Made by a program: the position numbers and the translations under genes. From Begonia masoniana (lineage: Eukaryota > Streptophyta > Magnoliopsida > Cucurbitales > Begoniaceae), in NCBI GenBank assembly GCA_022432975.1, contig CM039510.1, forward strand, positions 16,385,023-16,449,022: a stretch of 64,000 nt of DNA. The letters run 5' to 3'. The notes beneath the pieces were generated by a model. That model did no database searches and had not been told where the DNA came from. It saw only the letters and a list, made by a program, of their open reading frames with translations. Position 1 is the first letter of the stretch, and every line of letters starts with the position of its first letter. Positions 47,840 through 60,290 of the stretch are shown here, piece after piece.

Positions 47840-49990
47840 GTAACAGGATGAATCTGCTCTTATAAATTGAAAAATTCTAGAAATTCTTGTTCTGATCTAC
47901 AATTTCAAAGAATTGAAACGCAAAAGTTGAAGAATTCTCTGTAGTGGAACAAAATCTCTCTCATTTCCCCCTCGAATAAATTCTTCTTTTGAATTTGCAA
48001 AGGAATGTTATTACGTTGTCTTAAGCGATGCACTAATCCTTTGAATCCGGTACCAATGCCCTCCTAAGACAACATTTTCTTTCGGACCTTTCAGCGGAGC
48101 AATTTCTTGAAAACTTGCTTCGGATATGAAACTTTGCATATTTCGAGATGCTTCTGTTATTCCCAATAATATAGCTCGGTAATAGATCGGTTCTTCCAAA
48201 GCACGTTCCGCTCACAAGACTCCAATTAGCCCTCCAGGTAAAAAAACATTAGACATTTCGTCTTCTGAAACCAAGACTTTTGATGTTATTTGACGTACAA
48301 GAATTTCTATATGTCTATTATGCCCCCTGGGATCGAGAAACCTTTTGTATCTTAATTACTAAAGAAATACGGCTTTGCACTATAGTTAGTTCAACACCAA
48401 TTAAAAATTCCCAAGGAATTCCAAGAATTCTTGTTATACGCTCGTCCCAACCTTTTCTAGGCTCATTGATATGGTGAACGCACTTCTAACACTTGTTCCA
48501 CTTTTGCGTTATATCACCAGATCTTGATTTTTCATATATAAAGGGAACTAACGTATCTCCTTCATAAATTTTTTCCCTATAATGGAGATGAACAGTTGCT
48601 CCTGAAGTGGCCAAATAATGTTTAGGTAATCTTATTACTACATAATCAACTTGAATAATGAAAATTTGACCCGATTTTAGCTGTGGTTCATTTTTGGTAT
48701 GCATACATTTTCACAAAGAAAATGTCCAAGGCTAATTCTTGTGTGTGTTTCATCACAATAATTATGATGGAGAAAAAAACAAAGTCAAATTGAATGTATT
48801 CAAAGCCATGTTACTACATGGATCAGGATTTGAAATCCTCCCTTTTTCATCCCTTCAAAAGTCTGTTTTAAATTGTAAAGTTCCAAATACTTAGTTATCG
48901 AGATCTGATTATGAGTTATTAACTGAGAAAATGACGAAAAATTGAAAATTTGAGGGACCTAATTGAAATTAGAGAATCTTTTTTAATTTATTCTTTTATC
49001 ACATTCTAATATTTTCCATCATTGAATGGATCTATTTGAAAACAATTAGATGCTGACAAAATTCTCAAAGATTGTCGTTCTTTATTCCTATTTATATTTA
49101 ACAACGTACGACCTTGATTTTGACCAAGGACCTTGGAATGAAGAGAATCCAATGGATTGCTATTGGTGTAATCAGACTCATTATTGAAGATCAATCCAGG
49201 GGTCTTCGCTTTTTCTGATATATGAAATATAGGATTTCACTCCGTCTATTCTTAGGAAATTTCTAACTAAACTCAGACCATTTGTTTTTACTTCAACAAA
49301 GGAAGCGAGGGCTTCTTTGGTAGAAGCACTTTTTTTGTCTTGGTCCCACTAAACAAGTCCGAACTAATTGAATACTTATCCCAGAAATTCCCCGAATTGG
49401 TTTACCATTTCCATACAGGATATAATTGACAACTTTCAGTTTCCTTTCTTGCAACGGGAAAAGTGTTACTAAATTTATACCGTTTGCTATTTCATATATG
49501 ATTATAAGTCGAACCAAAACAAAAGACTTTCTTTGGCTTTTTTGAATTTCTTAGAATTCTTTTTTACCCTTTCCGGTGATATCAAGATACAACTTTGTCA
49601 AGATATCTTATCCATCTCTTCATATATGATTAAAGTGATTGATGTATCTACTCCAATGAGACTATTGTTCCGTACCATTCTAGAACAAGATTCAGGTAAA
49701 ATATGCACTTCCTCGAGAATGAAAAAAAATGGATCTAAGGCTTTGACTCCAATCAAATCTTCTTTTTTGAGGCCCCTATAGTCCCATATTTAGTAATTCC
49801 TAAACTCTTTATTCTATATCGAGGATTATCGAAATAAGCAAGAATACAATTTCAATGAAAAAGACCATTTATGGGTATTTCAATCGAAATGCTAGAACGG
49901 GGCAGTCATTCTTTTTCTCGTTCTTAAAATGATTCAAATTGAATGATGAATCTATTTCTTCGTTTCTTTGCCAATAAATCACAATTCCCT
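47840..49990 (-). pseudogene. rpoC2: plastid rpoC2, C-terminal half (NUPT)
   Basis: On the minus strand, pieces of the plastid RNA polymerase beta'' subunit appear in order: IFAFFDDPRYR-like residues near 49820, [15 protein letters not shown] near 49730, [20 protein letters not shown] near 49400, LHSKVLGQNQGRTLLNINR near 49120, [20 protein letters not shown] near 48640, then ENVVLGG and the C-terminus near 48050-47900. Only about the last 700 of some 1,380 codons are present. Many stops and indels break the frame, so this is an old nuclear plastid insertion, more decayed than the ycf1 piece. It borders a gypsy RT fragment at about 50050. Confidence 0.9.
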
Positions 49991-50059
49991 TGGAAAATGC
50001 AAGGATATATAAGATTTAAATAACCCGTACATATGATTCGATTAAGTTCTGAATAATTA

Positions 50060-50269
50060 GCTTCTTGTAACTAGTCAAACAAGTCGTCAATTCGGGGTAA
50101 GAGATATTTATATTTGATTGTTAACTTGTTCAGTTCTCTGTAATCTATGCACATTCTAAGAGAACCGTCTTTCTTCTTAACAAATAGGACAGGTGCACCT
50201 CTAGGAGAACAATTAGGGCGTATAAATCCCTTGTCAACTAGTTCCTGGAGTTGGACCTTTAACTCCTTT
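50060..50269 (-). pseudogene. gypsy reverse transcriptase fragment
   Basis: The minus strand reads [36 protein letters not shown] and [15 protein letters not shown], the start of the Ty3/gypsy RT domain. It is cut exactly at 50269 by the LTR that begins at 50270; the other part of that element is not in this window. It resembles the RT of the Tekay element at 17510-17700. Confidence 0.85.
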
Positions 50270-52640
50270 TGTAATACCCAGCGGTACGGAAATTAATATT
50301 TTAATATATGATGGCATTTTTGTAAATATGTCAAATCAGGTTCATTTCGTGAAAAGAAAGTGTTATTATGATCCTAATAATTATTAAGGATTTTAGAAAA
50401 ATTCTGGAAATTTTAGGAGTCGTAACATTAATTTTACGAGAATTATGTTTCTCGTAATATAAAGGATATTTTGGTAAAAATAGTAAACGAGATCCGATTT
50501 GCGAACGGACAGTTTTGATAAATCCCAAATAATAAGTTGCACTTATTGGTGAAATAAAGAAATTTGGAGAAACCAAATCGTTAGTTAATTAACGAAACGA
50601 AGGACGAAACAAATAGAAAATCAAAGGAAGGGCAAAATGGTAATTTACCAAGTAAAATTTTATTAAAAACTATAATTCTTCTTCTTCTTCTTCTTCTTCT
50701 CCACGCGATTTCCCTCTCTCTCCCTGCGACTTCTCCCTCCTTTGGCGATCCACGGCGATTCCTCCATTTCCGACGATTGAGATCTCTGATCATCTCGATC
50801 CTTCACGTTTCTTCCTCCTCTCGCAACCCTAGGTACGATTCTAAGGTTTTAGGAAAGTTTATTTCTATTTTTACGAAGTTTAAACGATTAGGGTTTGTTT
50901 AGGATTTCGTTAAAACGCGATTTATGGTTCGAGATTGATATGTTTATCAAGTTTATGGATATAAATGACGTATTGATTGTTATTGGACGAAGTCAAATTG
51001 ATTTGGTGAGAAATGTTAAAATTTGAGAATTTAAGGGTTTTTAGGGAAAACTCGTAAACAGATATTTCGTGGTATCGAACGCAAATTGGTTGTTGAAACG
51101 CCTCGATTAGTTAAGTTATAGCTCTAGGAGAAATTCCTTAGTTAAGGATTTTGCTAGTTCGAACATTTAATTGTTTAAGCTTGTTTTAACGACAATTTGG
51201 TGAAATTACTTAGGTAAACAATGCTCGTGGACGGAGCTTGAAGTTCAACGCGCACGAGGTAAGTTCTCGTGATCTTCTCTGGCCGATTGGCCTACACCGT
51301 ACGTCGAGGTAGTCTCGAGAAATTTTGGTGACGCTTTTGGTTTAAATTGTTGGTTGGGTAGTTAGATAGGATATGCTTTTAATAGCTTTTATTGTCTTTA
51401 TGGTATGTATGTTGTTTGTTTACTTTAAGTACGTAATTGTTCATACATCACGGTTTTAAATTATTCATAGAAAATGAATTTTCGCATAATGTTTAAAGAA
51501 AATGGAGATGCGGCCAGGAGATGAGCTATTGATCTATTTTGTAGGCACGAAGGGGTCTGTCACAATACCGCATCTAATATGTACTCATACAATTATAGGT
51601 CATGCGAGATAGGGCTCAGGCACGGCTGTACGTGTTGTAAGCGTGTACCCCCCTCCTCTAGCTGGAAAGGGTAGTCCGACCGTTGGATGTGCCCTCTCCG
51701 GTTAGGGGGTTGAGATCTCGGTGACAACCAGAGCAAAAATAATGAAGATGATGCATGATTTACGAACTCATATGCACAGCACGCATTGCATTTACGTAGA
51801 GCTTACTGAGATTTTTATCTCATAGTGTGTCTGTATGGTGTAGGTGACTTCGACATAGATGAGGACGAGATCCCTCCACCTGAGGAATGATGCAGTTGAC
51901 GGAGGATGATTGCGAGAGTGCGCTGGCGCAGTCGAGCCGCATTTTTACCCGTGGGACTCATGGATAGGTGTTTTGAGGATTTTTTTGAGAATTGTCGAGC
52001 TGATGGTTGTATAGAAACATTTTAGAGTGTTTGGTTCTGATAGTTGATAGGTTACGTTTTGCGTTTTTTAAAACGTTTTAAAAATGTATTATGTAAATGT
52101 TTGGTATTAGGTAAATGTTCGTAGTTTTTAAACCGAACCATGCAGTTTGTATTTATGAAATTAGGTTATGTTTTTAATCGAGTTTAAGTTGTTATTTTGG
52201 GTGATTGAGGAAGTGAGGAATGGATGAGATTTTGAGTGAGTATGTTTGAACATATATTCGATGTTTGTGTTGATGAAATGGTGAAGGGGTGTTAGGCGTA
52301 TAGAGAAGCAGGGGAAGAGAAAGAAAGAAGAAGGAAGAAGAAGTAAATGGGGGAGGCAGTGGGGTTGGCGACCGATCGCCTGCAAGGGGCGATCGATCGC
52401 CCCACTTGGTTGCGCTCTGGAAGAATTTCCAGAGCGCATGTCGAGCGATCGCCAGGCAATGGCGATCGATGGGCATAAGATGATCGCCCAGGGGCGATCC
52501 AACTGGCGAGCGATCGCCAGTGTGTGATCGCCATGGGGCGATCGATCGCCCCTCACATTTTTGGTACAAATGTCCCTTCTGCCCCGATTTAAAAAAGTTT
52601 TAATTCCGCTCACACGTACGAAATCTATTCAGGATATAAA
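50270..52640 (+). repeat. Ty3/gypsy LTR, interrupted by the next element
   Basis: It starts TGTAATACCC and follows the 6067/35086 family: (TTC)n stretch at 50680-50700, donor-like GAG|GTAAGT with GT at 51259, GGCC-GATT-GGCC hairpin at 51281-51292, hairpin TGAGAT-TTTT-ATCTCA at 51807-51822, acceptor-like GTGTAG|GTG at 51838-51846. It is cut at 52640 by the TGTAACGCCC terminus of another element. The last 100 bases of the LTR are not seen in the window. Confidence 0.85.
52370..52555 (+). repeat. LTR hairpin and CGATCG palindrome cluster
   Basis: TGCGCTCTGGAA (52411-52422) pairs perfectly with TTCCAGAGCGCA (52427-52438). Around it GATCGATCGCC-like words occur six or more times. Fourth occurrence of the 11228-11405 structure. 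Confidence 0.75.
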
Positions 52641-53563
52641 TGTAACGCCCCGAGTTATCCGAACCCGGTTCGCTACGTTCACTTACTAAACCATACTAGA
52701 AAATTCGCGACAAATTTAAAACTTTCCTCCACACATTAATATCATCATTTAAACACGTTTAAAAATAATTTAAACATTTCAACGGAAGACTTTCGTAGAA
52801 AACAATATTAACTTTAATAAAATTTTGAGTAAAAAGGTAAACATTCTTCGTATAATCCAAAATAACCTTCCTTTAAAAATTTTTGGGCAGCATAACACCT
52901 AATTCTCTTGAAAAACCAAAACATCCTGCAAGTTTTATTCTCAAATCAATTAACCAAAACTATCATCCCGTAGAATCCTCATCCAGTACCAAAAATATTG
53001 TAATGACATCAAGACTAACTAATAAAAAGTTCAAGGCCTAATCACAAGGCTGCTAGGTAGAAACTGATACAGCTGATTAGCAGTTTATTTAAGATACTGT
53101 CTGTTTACTTATGTTGATGTTGAATTAATGGTATGATTTCACGTCGGATAAAATGCACTCTTCTGTAGCTTGATGAGTTAAGAGTTCTCATGTTCATGCA
53201 TCAGAATGTTTTATGCATATGAAAATGTGTTACGAGCATGTTTTCTTCATGAATAGATAAGAATATAAAACTAGCAACATGCAATTAAACGGGTTTGGGG
53301 GCAGGTTTGGCGTATGTACTGTCCAAAAGAGGACCATGATTACGACCACAAGGGGGTCTATGTTACACCTCTCACTGTCAACCCCCTTTCGGCACAAATC
53401 CTCTCTAAGCCACACAACTGACGAGCATATGATGAATGACATGAATGATGATATGAATGATGAGCATGATGATGAAGACCGATGCAGACGAACGATGAAC
53501 ACGAATGAAGACTTGAGTATGAATATGAAAAGAAAAGAAATGAGCATTTGTTTCTTAAATGAG

Positions 53564-53663
53564 NNNNNNNNNNNNNNNNNNNNNNNNNNNNNNNNNNNNN
53601 NNNNNNNNNNNNNNNNNNNNNNNNNNNNNNNNNNNNNNNNNNNNNNNNNNNNNNNNNNNNNNN
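53564..53663. other. assembly gap of 100 N
   Basis: Exactly 100 unknown bases, the usual placeholder for a scaffold gap of unknown size. Confidence 0.99.
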
Positions 53664-53684
53664 GTTTGGGTTTAGGGTTAGGGT

Positions 53685-53717
<33 letters not shown>

Positions 53718-53880
53718 TAGGGTTTAGGGTTTAGGGTTTAGGGTGTTAGGGTTAGGGTTAGGGTTAGGGTTTAGGTTTAGGGTTTTTAGGGTTTTAGGGT
53801 TAGGGTTAGGGTTTAGGGTTTAGGGTTTAGGGTTTAGGGTAGGGTTTAGGGTTTAGGGTTTTAGGGTTTAGGTTAGGGTG

Positions 53881-53912
<32 letters not shown>

Positions 53913-54290
53913 TAGGGTTGAGGGTTTAGGGTTTAGGGTTTAGGGTTTCAGGGTTTAGGGTTTTAGGGTTTAGGGTTTAGGGTTTAGGTTTAGGGTTTAG
54001 GGTTTAGGTTTAGGGTTAGGGTTAGGGTTTAGGGTTTAGGGTTTAGGGTTTAGGGTTTAGGTTTAGGGTTAGGGTTTCGGGTTTAGGGTTAGGGTTAGGG
54101 TTTAGGGTTTAGGCGTTTAGGGGTTAGGTTTAGGGTTTTTAGGGTTAGGGTTTGGGTTTAGGGTTTTAGGGTTTGGGTTTAGGGTTGGTTTAGGGTTTAG
54201 GTTAGGGTTTAGGGTTTAGGGTTTAGGGTTTAGGGTTAGGTTTAGGGTTTAGGGTTTAGGGTTAGGGTTTAGGGTTTAGGGCTTAGGGTT
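53664..54290 (+). repeat. degenerate telomere-like repeat (TTTAGGG/TTAGGG)
   Basis: About 90 units, mostly TTTAGGG with frequent TTAGGG, TTTTAGGG and TTTAGG variants, starting at the N gap and ending at GGGCTTAGGGTTCAAATC. TTTAGGG is the usual plant telomere unit. The position inside an LTR means this is interstitial or misplaced, not a chromosome end. Confidence 0.9.
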
Positions 54291-55623
54291 CAAATCTAAA
54301 GGTTACATTCATAAAAAACACGAAATTCATTTTCATTTCGTTCTCGTATCGTAAAACCATGATGCATGATCTCTTATACATAAACATAAAATACACATGC
54401 ACGCAAACCTACAGAACTGTGATGTAGGCCCGAAGGCAAATGCACCTATGTACACTACTTACCTGACGTCCTTAGCAACTTCTCGTAGATCGTTCGCTAA
54501 ACCGGGGAATTGGAGAACCTATAAAATATAATATATACCATTAATTCAACTTCCACTAAACCTCATTATCAAACTCTCGAAAGAAAACTAATGTTTCACC
54601 CAAAACTCCTAAAATCTGAAATTCCTCAATTTTGGCCAAACTTTGAAATCGCGTAACTAATCCTACACTTGTCCGTTTTGGACGATTCAAGCGGCTACGG
54701 ACTCCATAGAATGTCTACTTTCTAATGGTGAAGATCATTTATCAAAAACCAGTCACATAAACTGGCAGAAAAACCAAAACCGAATCTGCTGTTTTCTTAA
54801 ATCACAACTTTTCATCCAACTTCAAAAAATTCATAACAATTCCAATTTAAATCCAAATTCGATGATTCAAACGCCTATAGATCACCCATAACATCTACTC
54901 TCTAATGCTCAAACCATTTTCCAAATCAATGTCAATAACTTGGTCGGAATACAAGAAAACCGAACTGCCCTGCTATATTCAAAATTCCAGAATATTTTTT
55001 TTAAAATTGAAGAAGTTTAATGCTCTTCATCCATAATGATATTCAATAATAATATGGTATAATAATCGAAATCTGAAACCCTAACCTAAAATCCACCGAT
55101 TTATCATCAAACCCTAACCCTAAACCGAAAACCAAACTTACAAATCACTCAAACTCACCTTAAATCGACAAAACGGAGGAGAAAAATGGGAGAACGGCTC
55201 GGTCGACGTCGGCGCGCGAGGAGACGAAGGTGAGAGAGAGAGGGAGAGTCTCTGGAGTCTGGAGTTCTTCTTCGTGGGGAGGGAAACAAAACAGGGGAGG
55301 GTTTTTATCTTATCTTTTTTTTTATTAATAATAATAATAATAATAATAAACCTAATTACCATCTTGCCCTCAACCTTAAATCATTTAATCTAACGGTTAT
55401 TTAGTCCGTTTTCAATTGGATTTCCATAAATTTATCTTTTCCAATAGCCTCAAAATAATTTCTTTGTTACTGGTAGAAATTTTCCGCTCACGATTCCGAC
55501 TAAAACACCGCTGTTTAACGACACGTAGAGCTATAAATTGCGTAAACAGAAATAAACCGTGCAAACAGAAATTCCGGGTGTTACATTCTATCCTCCTTAC
55601 AAAAATTTTGTCCTCAAAATTTG

Positions 55624-58600
55624 TTACCTGAATAATTCTGGGTACCGGCTCATCATGTCTTGTTGTCGCTCCCAGGTTGCTTCTTCCACGTTGTGATTAC
55701 GCCATAAAACCTTAACTAGTGGAACCTCTTTGTTGCGTAGAGTCTTCAGTGCATAATCGAGAATTTCCACTGGTTTCTCTTCGTACGTCAACGTAGGTTG
55801 AATCTCTATATCCTGTTGCTCCACGACGTGAGAAGGATCTCGCATGCACTTCTTTAGCATGGACACGTGGAATACATTGTGAATACTGTCCATTGAAGCT
55901 GACAACTGTAACTGATAGGCTGCTTTTCCAATTCTTTTAGTAATATGAAAGGGGCCCACGTACCTTGGATTCAATTTGCCTCTCTTTCCAAATCTTACAA
56001 CTTCCTTGAATGGCGAAATCTTCAAAAAGACCTCGTCATTAACCTCAAACTCTAACTCCCTTCTTCTTCTATCAGCGTAGCTCTTCTGTCGACTCTGAGC
56101 TGTTAAAATGCGTTGTCTAATAAAAGAAACTTTCTCAGAGGTCTGCTGTAAGATGTCTGGACCAATCAGTCGTGCCTCACCGACTTCGTCCTAATATAGT
56201 GGAGATCTACACTTTCTTCCATATAAAGCCTCGTACGGAGCCATACCTATCGTAGCCTGATAGCTGTTATTATAAGAAAACTCCACCAACGACAGATATT
56301 TACTCCACGAACCTTGAAACTCCAATACGCAAGCTCGTAACATATCCTCCAACGTCTGAATAGTCCTCTCAGATTGCCCGTCGGTCTGAGGATGAAACGC
56401 TTGTACTAAATTGAGCTGCGTACCCATGGCCTTATGCAGACTCTTCCAGAACTTCGATGTAAATCTAGGATCCCTGTCAGATACAATCGAAGCCGGAACC
56501 CCATGTAGTCGTACAATTTCCTGAATATACAGTTCAGCTAATTGATCTATAGAATATGTCATCTTCACTGGCAGAAAGTGGGCTGACTTAGTCAATCGAT
56601 CTACGATCACCCATATGCCATCATAACATTTTGTTGTTCGAGGTAATCCGACAACAAAATCCAATGATATCTGTTCCCACTTCCACTCAGGTATAGACAG
56701 TGGTTGCAGCTTTCCAGCTGGCCTCTGATGTTCAGCTTTAATCTGTTGACAAATCAAACACGTCTCAACGTACTCGGCTACAGTTCTCTTCATATTGGAC
56801 CACCAATAATGTTGCTTGAGATCCCTGTACATCTTCGTGCTTCCTGGATGCACAGAAAAACTGGAAGAGTGAGCCTCGGATAATATTTCTCTTCGCAGTT
56901 CTTCATTATTTGGGACATACCACCTATTTCGAAACTTAAGAATCCCGTTGTCTGAATAGTTAAACTCCGATCTATTGTCAGACTCCATACTCGATTTAAT
57001 TACATTGCATTCAGCATCGTCTTTCTGGGCTTCCTTAATCTTCTCCAGAATAGTTGGCTGCAAAGACATAGCTGATAACATGGATGACACCTTCGACACT
57101 ACTTCCAAACTGAACTTCTGGAAATTCGCCTCCAAGCTAACGACATAACTGGAATCATAGCCGAAGTTGATGCCGTAACCCTGCTCAGCGCGGTCTGCCA
57201 CTACATTAGCCTTATCGGGGTGGTATTTAATCTCGAAATCATAATCCTTCACGAACTCTAACCACCGTCGTTGCCTCATATTCAGCTCTTTCTGAGTGAA
57301 ATATCTTCAGACTTTTGTAATCTGAATATATTTCACACGGCTGTCCATAAAGATAATGCCTTCAAACTTTTAGTGCGAAAACTACTGCGGCTAACTCCAG
57401 GTCGTGTGTAGGATAATTCTGCTCATAGCTCTTTAGTTGCCTTGAAGCATAAGCTATTACTTTCCCGTCCTGCATCAACCACACACCGAAGACCTACTTT
57501 AGAAGCATCACATAATGCTAAATTTCTCGTCCGTCACCGGAAGCGTCAATATCGGAGCCGTAGTCAATCTCTGCTTTAATGTCTGAAAGCTGTGCTCACA
57601 ATCGCTGGACCACAAATACTTCACATTTTTCCTCGTCAAACGGGTCAGAGGCACTGCAATTTTCAAAATCCTTCAAGAACCTCCTGTAATAACCTGCTAA
57701 CCCGAGGAAACTTCGTATCTCAGTAACACTCTTCGGTTGTGGCCATTCTTTAACCGCCTGAATCTTCGCCGGGTCAACAGATATGCCATCACTCGAGATG
57801 ACATGACCAAGAAAATGAATCTTGTCCAGCCAGAATTCGCACTTAGAAAACTTCGCATAAAGTTGGTGTTGCTTCAAAGTCTCCAATACCAACTTTAAGT
57901 GCTCCTCATGTTCTCCCCTTGCTGTGAGACTACACCAAGATATCATCGATAAAAACTATAACAAATTTATCGAGATAATTATGGAATACTCTATTCATCA
58001 AATCCATGAAAGCTGCTGGAGCATTCTTCAATCCGAATGACATCACTAGAAACTCGTAATGCCCATATCGTGTCCGAAAAGTAGTCTTCAGAATATCTTC
58101 TGGCCTGACCTTCAGCTGATAATAGCCTGACCTCAGATCGATCTTAGAAAAGACTCGTGCACCCTGAAGTTGATCAAATAAATCGTCTATCCTTGGCAGA
58201 GGATACTTATTCTTAATCGTCAGCTTGTTCAGCTCCCTGTAGTCGACACACATCCGTAAGGATCCATCTTTCTACCTAACAAAAAGAATTGGCGCGCCCC
58301 ACGGTGAAAAGTTGGGACGTATGAATCCTTTTTCCACTAATTCTTCCAACTAAGACTTCAACTCTTTCAGTTCAGTTGGTGATAATCTATAAGGATTCTT
58401 CGATACTGGTTCGGCTCCCGGATATACGTCAATGGTAAACTCTATTTCTCGGTCCAGAGGCAAACCAGGCAAGTCATCTAGAAAAACTTCAGGAAAATCT
58501 TGAACAATTAAAACATCTTGGAGCTTTGTTTCTCCTGGGCTCTGAGTATCTATAATATTCGCTAGAAAACATAAATACTCACCCTTTAGAACTTGACGAG

Positions 58601-60131
58601 CACTAAGAGGCGCCATCACAGATATCTTTTTCACATTCCTCGTGGCTTGAAAAGAGTGCTTCTCACCACCTGGTGGCTGAAAAATCACTGTTCCCAACCT
58701 GCAGTCGATAGTGGCATAATGCTTAACCAGCCAATCGTCATACCCCGCTATTCCCATAATAATAAGTTCGGCTGGCAGATTCTTACTCCCCACTGAGACA
58801 ACGCTATCACGTACAACTTGACTAGAATGCATACGCTCCCCGGAGGGTAACATCACCACATATGCATGATCGGTTGCCACTGAACACAAATCTAACTTAA
58901 CCGCAAAAGTGGTCGCTATAAAAGAGTGCGTCGCACCGGAGTCAATCAATGTATAAGCAGGTACGTTATTAATCAGTATAGTACCTGTTATCACAGTTAT
59001 TGTCAATAAATGTATATGCAACTCAATCTATAATTAATATAGTACCTGATACAACAGCTGGCTGGTCGTAATCGCCTGACTCAATCATAGCAAAAATCCT
59101 CGGTGTCGTACGAGTCGGGCCCTTCTTCAAAGCTGGGCAATCTCTGCTGATGTGACCTGCTTCATTGCAGTTAAAGCACCGAGTGGCCCTAGACTCCGGA
59201 CAATCTCTGGAAATATGTCCGGCTTCATTACAGTTGTAGCACTTGCCTGAGTTCATCCTGCACTCGCCCGGGTGATATTTTAAACACTTCTGACACTGAG
59301 GATACCTTCTGGTCTCTTCCACTCGCTTCCCTCCTCCTTGACTACCCTGGCCCTCGCTGGGCCTTTTAATACCTCGTTGTTGCTGCTGCTGTGTAATCTC
59401 ACGGAAAAACTTTTGTGGAGCTTCCCGTTGCTTGATGCACTAAGGGTCGGCTTCCTCCACCTCTAACGCTTTAGCAGTAATCTCACTGTACGGCAAGCCC
59501 TTGATGCCGGATATTTTTACTCCTTTATAGATCTCAGGCTTTAGCCCATGAACAAACTGTAGGACTTGTCTTCATTTTTACTGACGAGGTGGCTAGCAAA
59601 CCGTGACAACGACTCATACTGTCGAATATACTCGGACACTGATCCTGTTTGCTTCACATGTAGAAATTCCATTCTCTTCGTAGCCTGAACGGTACTATCA
59701 AAGTATTGCTCATAAAAAATCTCTTTGAACTGCGCCCACGTCATAGTCAACACATCGGTAGTGGTCTCCATGGTCTCCCACCAATATCGGGCGTCCTTCG
59801 CTAGGTGGAACGTCGCCAAGGTAACTTTGTCTATTTCCTCCACCTTTGCGTACCTGAACATACTTTCAATTGCCTTAATCCATTCTTCAGCAGCAGTTGG
59901 ATCAGATGATTGTCCTTCGAATGTGGGTGGTCGCAGTCTCCGAAATCTATCTCCAGATTGATCGTTACTAGAACCAGAACTAGCACTCCCTTGTACCTCA
60001 AGGTTCAGTAAGATGCCAAATTGCTGAGACTGTTGGCGCATCAACCCTGTCAACTGTCTAATCGTAACCGGGTCATCCTGTGCATCCCTCGGTCGTCTAG
60101 GCGTTTTCGGTCGACTTGGTGGTCCAGTCAT
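55624..60131 (-). pseudogene. gag-pol of the minus-strand chromovirus, decayed
   Basis: From the ATG at 60131-60129, gag (59541-60131) shows FRRLRPPTFEG and WWETMETTTDV. After a frameshift near 59570 and a stop near 59440 come two zinc knuckles, CYNCNEAGHISRDC and CFNCNEAGHISRDC. The protease (DSGATHSF) and the region to KELKS at 58350 are open. A TAG at about 58348 replaces a Gln codon, another stop lies at about 58275 before KDGS, then RT (FIDDILV, 57930-58253) follows. A frameshift follows RT, and RNase H is broken by several shifts. Integrase (56191-57279) keeps HHCC and the D, D, E residues. A TAG replaces Trp in LY-DEVGE near 56193, then the chromodomain ends at 55624. It is older than the Tekay copy. 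Confidence 0.9.
58980..59045 (-). repeat. internal duplication of about 60 bases in gag-pol
   Basis: The stretch encoding GTILI...AYT-ID before the protease active site is present twice: once intact at 58920-58990 and once as a decayed copy (VSGTILIID, a stop, VAYTFID) at 58985-59050. The duplication introduces stops and a frame change. Confidence 0.7.
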
Positions 60132-60276
60132 TTTTGCTAATTTCCTGTATCAAGGTTAATCACTCTCATAAGTATCTAATAACCAAAACTAAATACAAAT
60201 ACTTACAGTTGTCGAAGCACGTCATGCGGCGATTGGCGCTGTTAGGTGATCATTTGAACGGTTTGACCAACAAGTT

Positions 60277-60287
60277 CTCTGATACCA
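60277..60287 (-). other. primer binding site, initiator tRNA-Met type
   Basis: TGGTATCAGAG on the minus strand, 4 bases inside the LTR edge at 60291. Confidence 0.9.
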
Positions 60288-60290
60288 CAC

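Larger units (their letters stand above)
52641..55585 (-). repeat. 3' LTR of the minus-strand element, disturbed by gap
   Basis: 52641-53030 matches 60291-60680. From about 53030 to 53563 the sequence instead reads like an LTR middle in the opposite (plus) orientation, with CATGCATCAGAATG and a GGCCTAATCACAAGGC block. Then comes the N gap and telomere-like repeat, and 54291-55585 returns to minus orientation with donor-like AG|GTAAGT (GT at 54462). The LTR ends GGGTGTTACA. Confidence 0.7.

Noticed and set aside
47840..49990. An active plastid-type RNA polymerase gene
   Set aside because: Half-length, with many stops and indels on the rpoC2 strand.
53279..53701. 140-codon open frame
   Set aside because: It spans the 100-N gap and ends in telomere-like repeat.
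53664..54290. A real chromosome end
   Set aside because: It lies inside an LTR with ordinary sequence on both sides; interstitial or misassembled.
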